From Streptomyces acidicola (lineage in GTDB: Bacteria; Actinomycetota; Actinomycetes; Streptomycetales; Streptomycetaceae): a stretch of 59,957 nt of DNA. Below are positions 49,538-59,899 of the stretch, piece by piece. The stretch covers positions 1-59,957 of the forward strand of contig NZ_VMNX01000024.1 in assembly GCF_009377235.1 (NCBI RefSeq), given 5' to 3'. The notes under the pieces were generated by a model. That model ran no database searches. It was not told the origin of the DNA and was given only the letters and a program-made list of their open reading frames with translations. How positions within the stretch are numbered: the stretch's first letter is position 1; the number at the start of each line of letters is the position of its first letter. The translations under genes were made by a program, and so were the position numbers.

Positions 49538-50730
49538 CCACGGCCGACCTCGTCATTACGGACGCGCTGCTGCACGAAGACGAGCCCGTCGAAGCCGACG
49601 TGGTCGTACACGACGGGCGGATCGTGGCCGTCGGACCCGGTGCGGGCAAAAACCACCCGGCGTCGCGGACACTCGCTGCCGCTGGAGCGTCGCTCCTGCC
49701 GGGCCTCATCGACGCGCATTTCCACGCCTACGCGACAAGCCTCGACGCGTGGCAGTTGGAGAACACACCGCTCAGCTTCGTGGCACTGGCAGGCGCCCGG
49801 AGGCTGAGCCGGGCGCTGCGCCGCGGGTTCACCACGGTCCGTGACGTCGCGGGTGGCGACGCCGGCCTGGACCAGGCGATCGCCACAGGACTGATCGAGT
49901 CCCCCCGCTATCTGTGGACCGGCCCGGCCATGAGCCAGACAGGCGGTCACGGCGACCCGCGCGCCGCCGACACCGACATCTGCTTCCACTCCGGGCCCAT
50001 GAACCAGGTGGTCGACGGGGTGGACAACCTGAGGGTCGCGGCGCGCGACCGGTTCCGTCGCGGCGCACACGCCCTCAAGATCATGACCTCCGGCGGCGTG
50101 GTGTCGCCCACCGACCCGATCCGGGTGCCGCAGTACTCGGCCGAGGAGATCCGGGCGGTGACCGAGGAAGCCCGACGACGCGGCAGCTACGTCGCCGCCC
50201 ACGCCTACTCACCCGAGGCGATCCAGCACTCGATCGCGGGCGGGGTGCGCTCCATCGAGCACGGCAACCTGTTGGACACGGACACGGCCGCAGCGATGGC
50301 CGCCGCCGGGGCGTTCCTGGTACCGACGCTGGCGGCCTACGACGCGATGGCCCGGCGCTGGCGGGAGGTAGCCCTGAGCCCCGTGCAACGCGCCAAGAAC
50401 GCCGAGGTGCTGGACTCAGGCGTCAGAGCGGTACGACGCGCACAAGAGGCCGGGGTGCGCGTCGGTTTCGGGACCGACTTGATGGCCGACCTGGAAGACG
50501 ATCAACTGCGCGGACTGAAACTGCAAGCCGAAGCAATCGGCTGGCAGGCGGCCCTGCGCTCGGCAACCAGAGTGAACGCAGAGCTCATCAATCGGCCCGA
50601 CCTGGGCCGCGTCGCGGTGGGCGCGACCGCCGACCTGCTTCTGCTGGACGGCCGACTCACCGATGACGAGACGTTGCTGTGGGACGAGAAGCGGAGCCGC
50701 ACCGTGATTCAGGGTGGAGTGCCGAAATGA
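49534..50730 (+). CDS. Metal-dependent amidohydrolase (imidazolonepropionase/prolidase-like)
   Basis: A 398-residue amidohydrolase. LLPGLIDAHFHAYATS gives the HxH metal pair, KIMTSGG the bridging Lys, HAYSPEAI and IEHGN the two later His, and GTDLM the final Asp. This set is typical of the subgroup that includes Xaa-Pro and cyclic-amide hydrolases. GTG 49534 overlaps hyuB (GTGA). It would act before or after HyuAB on a cyclic or N-acyl imino acid. Confidence 0.88.
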   Translation: MTTADLVITDALLHEDEPVEADVVVHDGRIVAVGPGAGKNHPASRTLAAAGASLLPGLIDAHFHAYATSLDAWQLENTPLSFVALAGARRLSRALRRGFTTVRDVAGGDAGLDQAIATGLIESPRYLWTGPAMSQTGGHGDPRAADTDICFHSGPMNQVVDGVDNLRVAARDRFRRGAHALKIMTSGGVVSPTDPIRVPQYSAEEIRAVTEEARRRGSYVAAHAYSPEAIQHSIAGGVRSIEHGNLLDTDTAAAMAAAGAFLVPTLAAYDAMARRWREVALSPVQRAKNAEVLDSGVRAVRRAQEAGVRVGFGTDLMADLEDDQLRGLKLQAEAIGWQAALRSATRVNAELINRPDLGRVAVGATADLLLLDGRLTDDETLLWDEKRSRTVIQGGVPK

Positions 50731-51599
50731 CAGTTCCTGACTTGTCCTGCCTGGTCCTGCCCGACCGGGCCCCGGCGGAGTTCCTGGCCAGGGTCCGTGA
50801 CGCGGAGCAGGCGGGTGCGCGTACGGTCTGGACGTACGATCACTTGTCCTGGCGTGACCTGGCCGACGGCCCCTGGTTCAGCACGGTGCCGCTGCTCGCG
50901 GCGGCGGCTGGGGCAACATCCACCGTGCGCCTCGGTGCGCAGGTGGCGACGCCCAACTTCCGGCATCCCGTGCCGTTCGCGAAAGAGGTCATGACCCTCG
51001 ACCACATGGCCGCGGGGCGGCTGGAGCTGGGTGTGGGAGCGGGCGCGGAAGACGCGGACGCACGCGTGCTCGGCCAGGCGCCGCTGACTCGCAAGGAGCG
51101 CAGCAACCGATTCGAAGAGTGGGCGACGCTGCTCGCCACTCTGCTGGAGCAGGACCGCACGACCTCCCGTGGGTCCTTCTACAGTGCCGAAGATGCGCGA
51201 ATGATCCCGGGCTGTGTGCAGCAGCCCCGGGTGCCGCTGACCGTCGCCGCGACGGGCCCACGGAGTATGCGACTGGCGGCACTCCTGGGCTCGGCCTGGG
51301 TGACCTATGGGCCGTATCGCCAGTCACCGGGGCCGCAGGAGTGGCTGGCGGCGATCGCGGAGCAGAACAAGAGTCTGGGCAAGGTGATCGCCGAGGTGGC
51401 GCCAGGCAAACAGATCCGCCGCATCGCGCAGGTGGCGCTCGACGAAGCGCGCCCCTTCGGGGACGCGGACACCTACCGGCAGTTTGCCGAGGACGTGGCG
51501 GCAGCGGGATTCGACGAACTCACCGTGCACTGGCCACGCCCCGACGGCCGAGGCGTGCCGGCCGCCGCCATCGACATGGTCGTTGCCACTCATGCCTGA
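50727..51599 (+). CDS. LLM-class flavin/F420-dependent oxidoreductase
   Basis: A 290-residue luciferase-like TIM-barrel protein: RTVWTYDHLSWRD, STVRLGAQVATPNFRHPVPFAKEVMTLDHMAAGRLELGVGAG and RSMRLAALLGSAWVTYG are the usual stretches. It could be a two-component monooxygenase or an F420 enzyme. ATG 50727 overlaps the amidohydrolase stop, so it belongs to the same unit, which ends here with a hairpin. Confidence 0.85.
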   Translation: MTVPDLSCLVLPDRAPAEFLARVRDAEQAGARTVWTYDHLSWRDLADGPWFSTVPLLAAAAGATSTVRLGAQVATPNFRHPVPFAKEVMTLDHMAAGRLELGVGAGAEDADARVLGQAPLTRKERSNRFEEWATLLATLLEQDRTTSRGSFYSAEDARMIPGCVQQPRVPLTVAATGPRSMRLAALLGSAWVTYGPYRQSPGPQEWLAAIAEQNKSLGKVIAEVAPGKQIRRIAQVALDEARPFGDADTYRQFAEDVAAAGFDELTVHWPRPDGRGVPAAAIDMVVATHA

Positions 51600-51611
51600 G
51601 CCGTTCACAGG

Positions 51612-51632
51612 ACTGGCCCACCATGGGCCAGT
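51612..51632 (+). terminator. Hairpin terminator after the catabolic run
   Basis: ACTGGCCCA and TGGGCCAGT pair perfectly around the loop CCA, 13 bp after the LLM gene stop. Confidence 0.7.
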
Positions 51633-51659
51633 GCGGTGGCCGGCGGTGTTGGCGGGTCG

Positions 51660-51890
51660 GGCTCGTCGGCCGACCCGGGCGCAGGCCGGACGCACTGCTG
51701 GTGGACCGCGGCTACGGCCACGACAAGTACCGTCGACGGCTCCGGCAGCGCGGCGTCCGCCCCGTGAACGCCGAGCGAGGCGAACCACACGGCCCCGGCC
51801 TGGGCATCGTCCACTGGGTCGTCGAGCGCACCACGCCAACCTCCTGCCTGCACTGCTTTCGCCGCCCGCGCATCCGCTGGGAAAGCGCGA
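51660..51890 (+). pseudogene. IS5-family transposase, C-terminal remnant
   Basis: The frame reads VGRPGRRPDALLVDRGYGHDKYRRR, then GLGIVHWVVERT and FRRPRIRWE, the conserved C-terminal DDE region (with the Asp in LLVDRGY and the Glu in VVERT) of IS5-type transposases. The N-terminal domain is missing and extra residues interrupt the WLHxFRR segment. It separates the plus-strand catabolic run from the minus-strand peptidase operon. The rest of 51600-51966 shows nothing else. Confidence 0.75.
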
Positions 51891-51966
51891 CGCCGTCACA
51901 TTCGACGCCGTGGTCAGGTCCTCCTACAGAACGTGGAACACAGGCAGCAGCGCAAAGTCACATTGC

Positions 51967-53278
<1,312 letters not shown>

Positions 53279-53286
<8 letters not shown>

Positions 53287-54571
53287 CGGTGATTCCTCCT
53301 CCTGCGTCCTGCATCAGCTCGGTCAGCCGGGCGAAGACCCGCTCGTCGCCGATGCCGTCGTGTTCGTACTCGTTGGTGACCCAGGTCAGGCTGTTTCCGA
53401 CCCGTGAGACCGTGTCCAGTTGCAGGCCCGCGTCCACGTACATGTCGTCGTGGTAGACGGCGGCGACGACCGGAACCTCGTTGGCGGCCAGTCGGTCGAG
53501 GTCGTACAACGGAGGCCACTTCTCGCGGGCGGCCAACAGCTCTACCGCCCCCTGGAACGGGCGTAGTTCGGCGATCTCCCGGAACATCCAGGGGTAGATC
53601 ATCTCCCCCGTGAACAGCAGCGGTCTGGCGTCCTCCGCGAACTGCGGGTGCCGGGCCCGCTCGGTCTGCGCCGCCCACGCGGTCGCGCCGGCGCCGTGCC
53701 CGTAGATACTCTCCTGCAGCGCCGCGAAGAGCGGGTTGTCGCTGTACGAGGTCCGGGTCAGCACCTGGTGCAGGAACGCGACCGACAGTTCGTTCCCGTT
53801 GAACGCCTCGTCGAGCAGCCAGTGCAGGCGCTCGTGGCCCGGCTTCATACCGAGGTCGATGCCGAGCGACTGCAGCCGCCGGATGGTCAGCACGTCGCCG
53901 TCGGGGAGCCGCACATCGCCCTCGGACAGCCGGTCGGCGATCCGGCCGACGTGTTCGACGTGTTGCGGGTATCGCCGGTAGAACGCCTCGTTCTTCGCTT
54001 CGACCCGCGGGTACGTACGCCCGTAGACCTCGGCGGCCGACGGTTCGAGACCGGGCAGTCCTCCGGTGACGTAGCAGACACTCAGCCCCTCGGGGGCCCG
54101 GGACAGGTACGTCAGAGTGAGGAAGCCGCCGTACGACTGCCCAAGCGTGGACCAGCGCGTGCCGTCGTAGACGGTCTTCCGCAGGTACTCGTGGTCCGCC
54201 ACGATCGAGTCGGCCCGGAAACACGTGAGGAAGTCCGCACCCTCCTGGGCCGTCGCGAACGCGCTCATCCGGCGGGCGTCGATCCGGGTACTGCGGCCTG
54301 TGCCGCGCTGGTCGACCATGACCACCCGGTGCGTCCTGAGGGCCTGGCCGATCCATCCGCTCCGGTCGAGCGGGCGTGGACCTTTCCCGCCGGGGCCGCC
54401 TTGCAGATAGACCAGGCAGGGCAGGTCCTCGTCCTTCCGCGTGGGAGCGGTGAGTTCACGGGCGAAGAGCTGGATCGTCCCGTGGGCCGGATCGGACCAG
54501 TCGAGCGGGACGTCCACGAGGTGCTCCCGCACGTGCATGCCGGGAATCGTGTAGGTGACGGTGCCGGTCAT
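53279..54571 (-). CDS. Prolyl iminopeptidase-type alpha/beta hydrolase (S33)
   Basis: A 430-residue alpha/beta hydrolase. LQGGPGGKGP is the oxyanion-hole HGGPG-type motif, VVMVDQRGTGRST the DQRG motif of prolyl aminopeptidases, and TLGQSYGGFLTL the nucleophile elbow; a cap domain follows, and the His is probably in YEHDGIGD. It removes N-terminal proline (or hydroxyproline) from peptides. ATG 54571 overlaps the ATPase gene stop. It complements the Xaa-Pro aminopeptidase. Confidence 0.9.
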
Positions 54572-55389
54572 GCGGTGGCGGCCCTCCTTCGGCGGTCCCA
54601 CTCCGGGTTGATCCGGGGAACGGCAGCCAGCAGCGTTCGCGTGTACGGGTGGCGAGGGTCGTCGAAGACCTGGCCGCGCGGCCCTTGTTCGACGATCTTT
54701 CCCCCGCTCATGACCGCCACTCGGTGCGCGATCCGCCGGACCACGGCCAAGTCGTGGGCGATGAAGATGTAGCTGAACCCGCTCTCGCGCTGAAGGCGCA
54801 GCAGCAGCTCAAGGACCTGTGCCTGAACGGACACGTCCAGCGCGGAGACCGCCTCGTCGCAGATCACCAGTTTCGGATTGACGGCGAGCGCACGGGCGAT
54901 GCCGATCCGCTGGGCCTGGCCGCCGGAGAACTGCGCGGGATACCGCTGGGCGTGGTCGGGGTTGAGACCGACCCGCTCCATCAGCTCCCCGGTGTACGCT
55001 CGCCGGCCTCCGCTGGGTGCGATGCCCTGGTAGTCGAGCGGCGCCATCAGGATGCGCTCGACGGTGTGCCGGGGGTTGAGCGAGGAGAACGGATCCTGGA
55101 AGACGACCTGCACGTCGGCGCGGTAGCGGGCGAGTTGCGCGCCTGTGGCGTGGGTGACGTCCTCGTCCTCGAACTCCAGGGTGCCCGCACTCGGCTCCAT
55201 CAACTTGGCGACGATCCGCGCGCTGGTGGACTTGCCGCTGCCGGACTCGCCGACCACGGCGAGGGTCTCCCCCCGGTGTACTGCGAAGCTGACGCCGTCC
55301 ACGGCGGTGAACTCGCTCTTGCGGCCGAACGTGCCACGGGTGGTGAACCGCTTGGTCAGGTCGCGGGCGCTGAGCAGTACGTCGGTCAC
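54568..55389 (-). CDS. Oligopeptide/dipeptide ABC importer ATPase (OppF/DppF type)
   Basis: A 273-residue ATPase: Walker [10 protein letters not shown]-loop [14 protein letters not shown], signature [15 protein letters not shown], and Walker [13 protein letters not shown], in which the usual DEPTSALD has become DEAVSALD. The C-terminal extension [19 protein letters not shown] is the Opp/Dpp type. GTG 55389 overlaps the previous ATPase gene. Confidence 0.93.
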   Translation of the reverse strand: MTDVLLSARDLTKRFTTRGTFGRKSEFTAVDGVSFAVHRGETLAVVGESGSGKSTSARIVAKLMEPSAGTLEFEDEDVTHATGAQLARYRADVQVVFQDPFSSLNPRHTVERILMAPLDYQGIAPSGGRRAYTGELMERVGLNPDHAQRYPAQFSGGQAQRIGIARALAVNPKLVICDEAVSALDVSVQAQVLELLLRLQRESGFSYIFIAHDLAVVRRIAHRVAVMSGGKIVEQGPRGQVFDDPRHPYTRTLLAAVPRINPEWDRRRRAATA

Positions 55390-56264
55390 AGAACCACCTC
55401 GTCGGCGGAAAGATCATCAGTGATGCGCGGGATGCTCTCCAGCAGCCTGCGCGTGTAGGCGTGCTCAGGTGCCGAGAAGACCTGCTCGGCAGTGCCGTAC
55501 TCGACCTGCTCGCCCCGGCACATCACGAGCACACGCGTCGCGATCGAGCTGATCACGGCGAGGTCATGGGTGATGAAGACCATCCCGGTGCGGGTCTGCC
55601 GCTGCAGGTCGGCGAGCAGACGCAGGATCTGGGCCTGCACCGTCACGTCCAGGGCCGTGGTCGGCTCGTCGGCGATGAGCAGCCCGGGGGAACAGACCAG
55701 CGCCATCGCGATCATGATGCGTTGTCGTTGCCCGCCGGAGAACTGGTGGGGGTAGTGCCCGGTCCGTCGCTCCGGTTCCGGGATGCCGACCCGCTCCAGC
55801 GCCTCGACGGCGACCTTCCTGGCCTCCTTACGCGAACCGCCGAGGTGCGCCCGGTACATCTCCTCGATCTGCAGGCCGACCGTGTAGTACGGGTTCAGCG
55901 AGGACAGCGGATCCTGGAAGATCATGGACGCCTGCGCGCCGCGTATCCGACGCATCTCGCGGTCGCCCAGGCCGAGCAGTTCGACGCCGTCCAGCCGGAC
56001 GCTGCCGGTCGTGAGGGCCCCGCGCGGCAGCAGGCCCATGATGGCCAGGCTGGTCATCGACTTGCCCGAGCCGGATTCGCCGACGATGCCGACGGTCTCG
56101 TTCCGGCCCACCGTGAAGGACACGTCCTTGACGACGGCCACGGGACCGCGCGTGGTCGGCAAGGTGACGGTGAGGTTCTCCACGACCAGCAGTTCGCTCG
56201 TCACGTCCGGACCCGACGCGGCTGCGCTCATCGGATCCTCGCTCATCGGACCCTGGCCCCTCAT
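55386..56264 (-). CDS. Oligopeptide/dipeptide ABC importer ATPase (OppD/DppD type)
   Basis: A 292-residue ATPase with Walker [21 protein letters not shown], signature [15 protein letters not shown], Walker [13 protein letters not shown], and the [13 protein letters not shown] tail. I use ATG 56264, which forms ATGA with the permease stop; ATGs at 56246 and 56231 are in frame. The 14-bp word around the start and RBS is duplicated (56228-56241 and 56260-56273), giving two equivalent ribosome sites. Confidence 0.92.
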   Translation of the reverse strand: MRGQGPMSEDPMSAAASGPDVTSELLVVENLTVTLPTTRGPVAVVKDVSFTVGRNETVGIVGESGSGKSMTSLAIMGLLPRGALTTGSVRLDGVELLGLGDREMRRIRGAQASMIFQDPLSSLNPYYTVGLQIEEMYRAHLGGSRKEARKVAVEALERVGIPEPERRTGHYPHQFSGGQRQRIMIAMALVCSPGLLIADEPTTALDVTVQAQILRLLADLQRQTRTGMVFITHDLAVISSIATRVLVMCRGEQVEYGTAEQVFSAPEHAYTRRLLESIPRITDDLSADEVVL

Positions 56265-57250
56265 CGGATCCTCACTCTCGGGTCGAGGGCGGTGTACACG
56301 AGGTCGACCACGACGTTGCCCACCACCACGAAGAAGGCCGCGAGGAGCGTGACCGCCATGATCACCGGCTGGTCGTTCTTGGCTATCGAGTCGGCGGCCA
56401 TTTTCCCGATGCCGTTGAGACCGAAGACGGTCTCGGTGATCAGCGCGCCGCCCAGCAGCGCGGCGAAGTCCATGCCGAAGATCGTGACGATCGGCGTGAG
56501 CGCGGGTCGCAGCGCGTGCCGCCGCATCGTGAGGACGGGTGCCAGGCCCTTGGAACGGGCGGTGCGGAAGAAGTTCTCGGCCAGCGTGTCGATGACGTTG
56601 GCCCTCGTCAGCCTGGCGTACAGGCATGCGGCGCCGGTGGCGAGCACGATCCACGGCATCAGGTACGACTGGAACCACAGCCAGGGGGCGTCAGTGAAGG
56701 CCACGCTCGACGGGAACGGCAGGATCTGCAGCTTGACGACGAGGACGTACTGCAGGGCGAGCGCGAGCACGTAGTTGGGGATGCTGGCACCGCCCAGGGC
56801 CAGGTTCATGGCGGACCGGTCCCACCAGGTGCCCTCTTTGACCGCGCTGAGCAGTCCCATGGTGATGCCGGCGAGCAGCCAGAGCGTGGCCGCGCCGATC
56901 GCGAGGGTGGCGGTGACGGGGAGCCGGTCCAGGACCATCTGCCACACGGATTGGTTGGTCTGGAACGAGTAGCCGAGGCAGGGGGCCGGGCAGTGCACGA
57001 GGTTCGTGCCGGAGCCGTAGTCCCGCCCGGCGAACAGCCCGCTCAGGAAGTCCCAGAACTGGGTGAGGAACGGCTTGTCGATGCCGAGGACGGTGCGGAT
57101 CTGCGTGACCCGTTCCGGTGTGCAGGTCTTGCCGCAGATCATCAGCGCGGGGTCCGGTGACAGCTTGAAGAAGATGAGGTAGGTGAACAGGCAGACCAGA
57201 AAGAGGATCAGTACGAGCCCGGTGATCCGGCCGGCGAGGTAGCGCGCCAT
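56261..57250 (-). CDS. Oligopeptide ABC importer permease (OppB/DppB type)
   Basis: A 329-residue permease with a first helix (GLVLILFLVCLFTYLIFF), an external loop containing three Cys (MICGKTCTPERV and VHCPAPCLGY) that may form disulfides, and the cytoplasmic EAA-like loop RTARSKGLAPVLTMRRHALRPALTPIVTIFG. The start overlaps the stop of the OppC-type gene (TGATG). Confidence 0.92.
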   Translation of the reverse strand: MARYLAGRITGLVLILFLVCLFTYLIFFKLSPDPALMICGKTCTPERVTQIRTVLGIDKPFLTQFWDFLSGLFAGRDYGSGTNLVHCPAPCLGYSFQTNQSVWQMVLDRLPVTATLAIGAATLWLLAGITMGLLSAVKEGTWWDRSAMNLALGGASIPNYVLALALQYVLVVKLQILPFPSSVAFTDAPWLWFQSYLMPWIVLATGAACLYARLTRANVIDTLAENFFRTARSKGLAPVLTMRRHALRPALTPIVTIFGMDFAALLGGALITETVFGLNGIGKMAADSIAKNDQPVIMAVTLLAAFFVVVGNVVVDLVYTALDPRVRIR

Positions 57251-58203
57251 CAGGCGGCCTCCCCCGCGTCGGTGGCGGCCCGGACCCGGTCCCCGAGCAC
57301 GGTGAGGGACAGCACGGTCAGGAAGAGGAAGAGCCCGGGGATCGCGAAGTACAGGGGATCCACGGCGTACCAGGTGACCGAGTTGGCGATCATCTGGCCC
57401 CAGGACGGCGTCGGCGGGCTGACGCCGACGCCCAGGAACGACAGCCCGGCCTCGGTTCCGATGTATCCGGGCACGGCGAGCGTCGTCATCACGATGAGCG
57501 AACTCCGCAGGTTCGGCAGGATCTCCTTGAACACCAGATCGCGCCGGGAAGCCCCCGAGGCGCGGGCCGCCTCGACGAAGTCCCGGTTCAGCAGCGTCAG
57601 TGTCTGCCCGCGCACCACACGCGCGAGATAGGGCCAGCCGAACAGGCTGATCACGGCGACCAGCAGCAGCGACCTGTTCCCCGTCGGCAGCGACGACAGG
57701 ATGGCGATCATGAAGATCAGTGCCGGAAAGGCCATCAGGAAGTCCATGACCCGCGAGACGACCTGGTCGACCCAGCCGCCGTAGAAGCCGGCGACCATGC
57801 CGAGGACCACGCCCAGCAGGGTGGTCAGCACCGTCGCCGAGGCGGCGATCAGGAACGACACGCGTGCGCCGTACGCGATGCGCGCCAGTATGTCGCGGCC
57901 GTTCAACGGCTCGACACCGAAGGGGTGTTCGGCGCTGATACCGCCGAACGCACCCTTCGGAAGGCCGCCCGCGTCGACGTCGATGGCCGCCATGTCGAAC
58001 TGCGTTGGTCCTTGGCCGGTCAGGGCACTGATGAGTGGCGCGCAGAGCGCCATCAGCACCATCAGGGCAAGGAAGGAGGCGCTCAACAGCGCGGCACGGT
58101 CGTGCCGCAGCGCGCCCAGGATCCGGCGGCCGGGGGTGATGGACGCGCCGGGTGCGCCCGCCGACGTCCCGGCCTGTGCGTCGTGCGTGAAGGCAGTCGT
58201 CAT
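57250..58203 (-). CDS. Oligopeptide ABC importer permease (OppC/DppC type)
   Basis: A 317-residue permease with the OppC N-terminal segment (helix LLSASFLALMVLMALCAPLIS), the HPFGVEPLNGRDILARIAYGARVS motif before helix 2, and the EAA loop EAARASGASRRDLVFKEILPNLRSSLIV. It pairs with the upstream permease. Confidence 0.93.
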   Translation of the reverse strand: MTTAFTHDAQAGTSAGAPGASITPGRRILGALRHDRAALLSASFLALMVLMALCAPLISALTGQGPTQFDMAAIDVDAGGLPKGAFGGISAEHPFGVEPLNGRDILARIAYGARVSFLIAASATVLTTLLGVVLGMVAGFYGGWVDQVVSRVMDFLMAFPALIFMIAILSSLPTGNRSLLLVAVISLFGWPYLARVVRGQTLTLLNRDFVEAARASGASRRDLVFKEILPNLRSSLIVMTTLAVPGYIGTEAGLSFLGVGVSPPTPSWGQMIANSVTWYAVDPLYFAIPGLFLFLTVLSLTVLGDRVRAATDAGEAA

Positions 58204-58210
58204 CGGCCGC

Positions 58211-59899
58211 CTACTTCCCCGAGTCCTTGAGGCCTACGGAGACCAGGTCGATGCCACCGCTGAACGAGGCGGACAGATAGGCGCCCGCGATGTTGGCGCC
58301 TGGGATGAGCAGGGCCTTCTCGTAGGCCAGCGGGATGATCGGGGCCTCGGCCATGATCTGCTTGTCCAGCGCGCCGTACGCCTTGTTGGCGGCGTCCACG
58401 TCCTTCATGGCCGCGATCTCGTCGATCCGCTTGTTGATGGCCTCGTTGTCGAGCTGCGCCAGGTTGGTGTTCGCGGTCGGGGTGATCCTGCGACCGTCGA
58501 ACAGTGGCGGCAGGAAGGTCGAACCGGACGCCCAGTCGGGGCACCAGCCGGTGACGGCGAGGTCGTGCTGCTTGGCCGTGGTGCCGATGACCTCGTAGTA
58601 CGACGAGGTGTCGATGGTGTTGATCTTCACCTTGATGTTCAGAGGCTTGAGCGCCTCCTGGATCGCCACCGCAACCGCCGTGTTCTTGGGATCCGGACGG
58701 TTGTCCAGGGTGAGGGTGAACCCGCCCGACACACCGGCCTCGGCGAGCAGTTTCCTGGCCTTGTCCTCGCTGTGCGGGTAGAGGTCGTAGTCCGTACGGC
58801 CGCGGATGGTCGGCGGCTGGATCGCGGTCGCTTTGGCAGCGAGCCGGGAGCCGCCGAGCGCGGCGACGACCGTGTTCTTGTCGATCGCGTACGCGATGGC
58901 CTTGCGCACCCTCGGGTCGGAGAGGTGCCCGCGGGTCGTGTTCATCCCCATGTACGTGGTGCAGCCCGCGTACCCGGACATCGTGCGCGCCTTCAACTGC
59001 GGCGTCTGGATCCGCGACAGGGTCGCCGGCTGGATGGTGCCGGCATTGCCCGCGATGGCGTCGACGTCCGTGCCCTGACCGGCCAGCAGACGTTCGTCGA
59101 TGGTGGCGCCGTCGAGCCCGAAGGTCCACTCGAAGGCGTCCGGCTTGGCCGCCCGGACCTTGTCGGTCGACGCCTTCCACTGCGGGTTGCGGACCAGCTT
59201 GAGCGAGGTGCCGTGGTCGTAACTGGCCACCTTGTAGGGGCCGGAGGCTATGGGCTTGGTGTCGAAGGCGTGCTTCGCGCCGGTTCCCTTCGGGAATGGC
59301 GTGAAGTTGGGCATCGTCAGGGCGCTGGGGAAGTCGGGGAAGGGCTTCTTCAGATGGAAGACGACGGTCTTGGCATCGGGCGTCTCGATCGAGTCGAGGC
59401 CATCGGACTGGTAGGGCCCCTTGTAGTCGGCCGGCGCCTCGATCAGTTCCTTCGGGTACGGCGATCCGCCCATCTCGGGGTCCCACGCACGCTCGATGCC
59501 GAACTTCACGGCCGCGCTGTCGATCGGTGTCCCGTCCTCGAAGGCCAGGCCGTCCTTGAGGTGGTACGTCCAGGTCTTCGCGTTGTCGGACGGGGTGCCG
59601 GTGTCGGTGGCCAGATCGGGCACGATCTTCGTGCCCTCGGCGCCGGGTCCGGCGCCGACCGTGGTCAGGCCGCGGTAGATGAGCCGGTAGAAGTTGTTGA
59701 CACCGCCGTCCCAGCCGAGCCCTGGGTCCAGGTGGGAGAAGTCCGCATCGGCCAGGATGCGGACGGTGCCGCCGGTGGCCGGAGTCGGCGAGGATCCGGC
59801 TCCGCCCTTGTCGGAGGTGATGCCCGCACCGCCGGTACAGGCTGCGAGCGTCAGCGTGCTGAGCACCGTGATACCAGTAAGAACCGCAGGTCTCCTCAT
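58211..59899 (-). CDS. Peptide-binding lipoprotein (SBP family 5)
   Basis: A 562-residue extracytoplasmic binding protein with signal and lipobox STLTLAACTGG, then the family 5 core: DFSHLDPGLGWDGGVNNFYRLIYRGLTT, TWTYHLKDGLAFEDGTPIDSAAVKFGIER, IASGPYKVASYDHGTSLKLVRNPQW and DPRVRKAIAYAIDKN. ATG 59899 has AAGGAG upstream. It is the first gene of the minus-strand peptide unit; its promoter lies at or beyond the window end. The ligand is probably a short peptide, perhaps proline-rich as the operon also encodes two proline peptidases. Confidence 0.93.
   Translation of the reverse strand: MRRPAVLTGITVLSTLTLAACTGGAGITSDKGGAGSSPTPATGGTVRILADADFSHLDPGLGWDGGVNNFYRLIYRGLTTVGAGPGAEGTKIVPDLATDTGTPSDNAKTWTYHLKDGLAFEDGTPIDSAAVKFGIERAWDPEMGGSPYPKELIEAPADYKGPYQSDGLDSIETPDAKTVVFHLKKPFPDFPSALTMPNFTPFPKGTGAKHAFDTKPIASGPYKVASYDHGTSLKLVRNPQWKASTDKVRAAKPDAFEWTFGLDGATIDERLLAGQGTDVDAIAGNAGTIQPATLSRIQTPQLKARTMSGYAGCTTYMGMNTTRGHLSDPRVRKAIAYAIDKNTVVAALGGSRLAAKATAIQPPTIRGRTDYDLYPHSEDKARKLLAEAGVSGGFTLTLDNRPDPKNTAVAVAIQEALKPLNIKVKINTIDTSSYYEVIGTTAKQHDLAVTGWCPDWASGSTFLPPLFDGRRITPTANTNLAQLDNEAINKRIDEIAAMKDVDAANKAYGALDKQIMAEAPIIPLAYEKALLIPGANIAGAYLSASFSGGIDLVSVGLKDSGK

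Noticed and set aside
34995..51890. A single large inversion that would rejoin the two IS5 fragments into one transposase
   Set aside because: The orientation of the pieces would allow it, but the left piece is only about 26 residues and may come from a different IS5 subgroup; the GNAT halves require another, smaller inversion, so the evidence is too thin.
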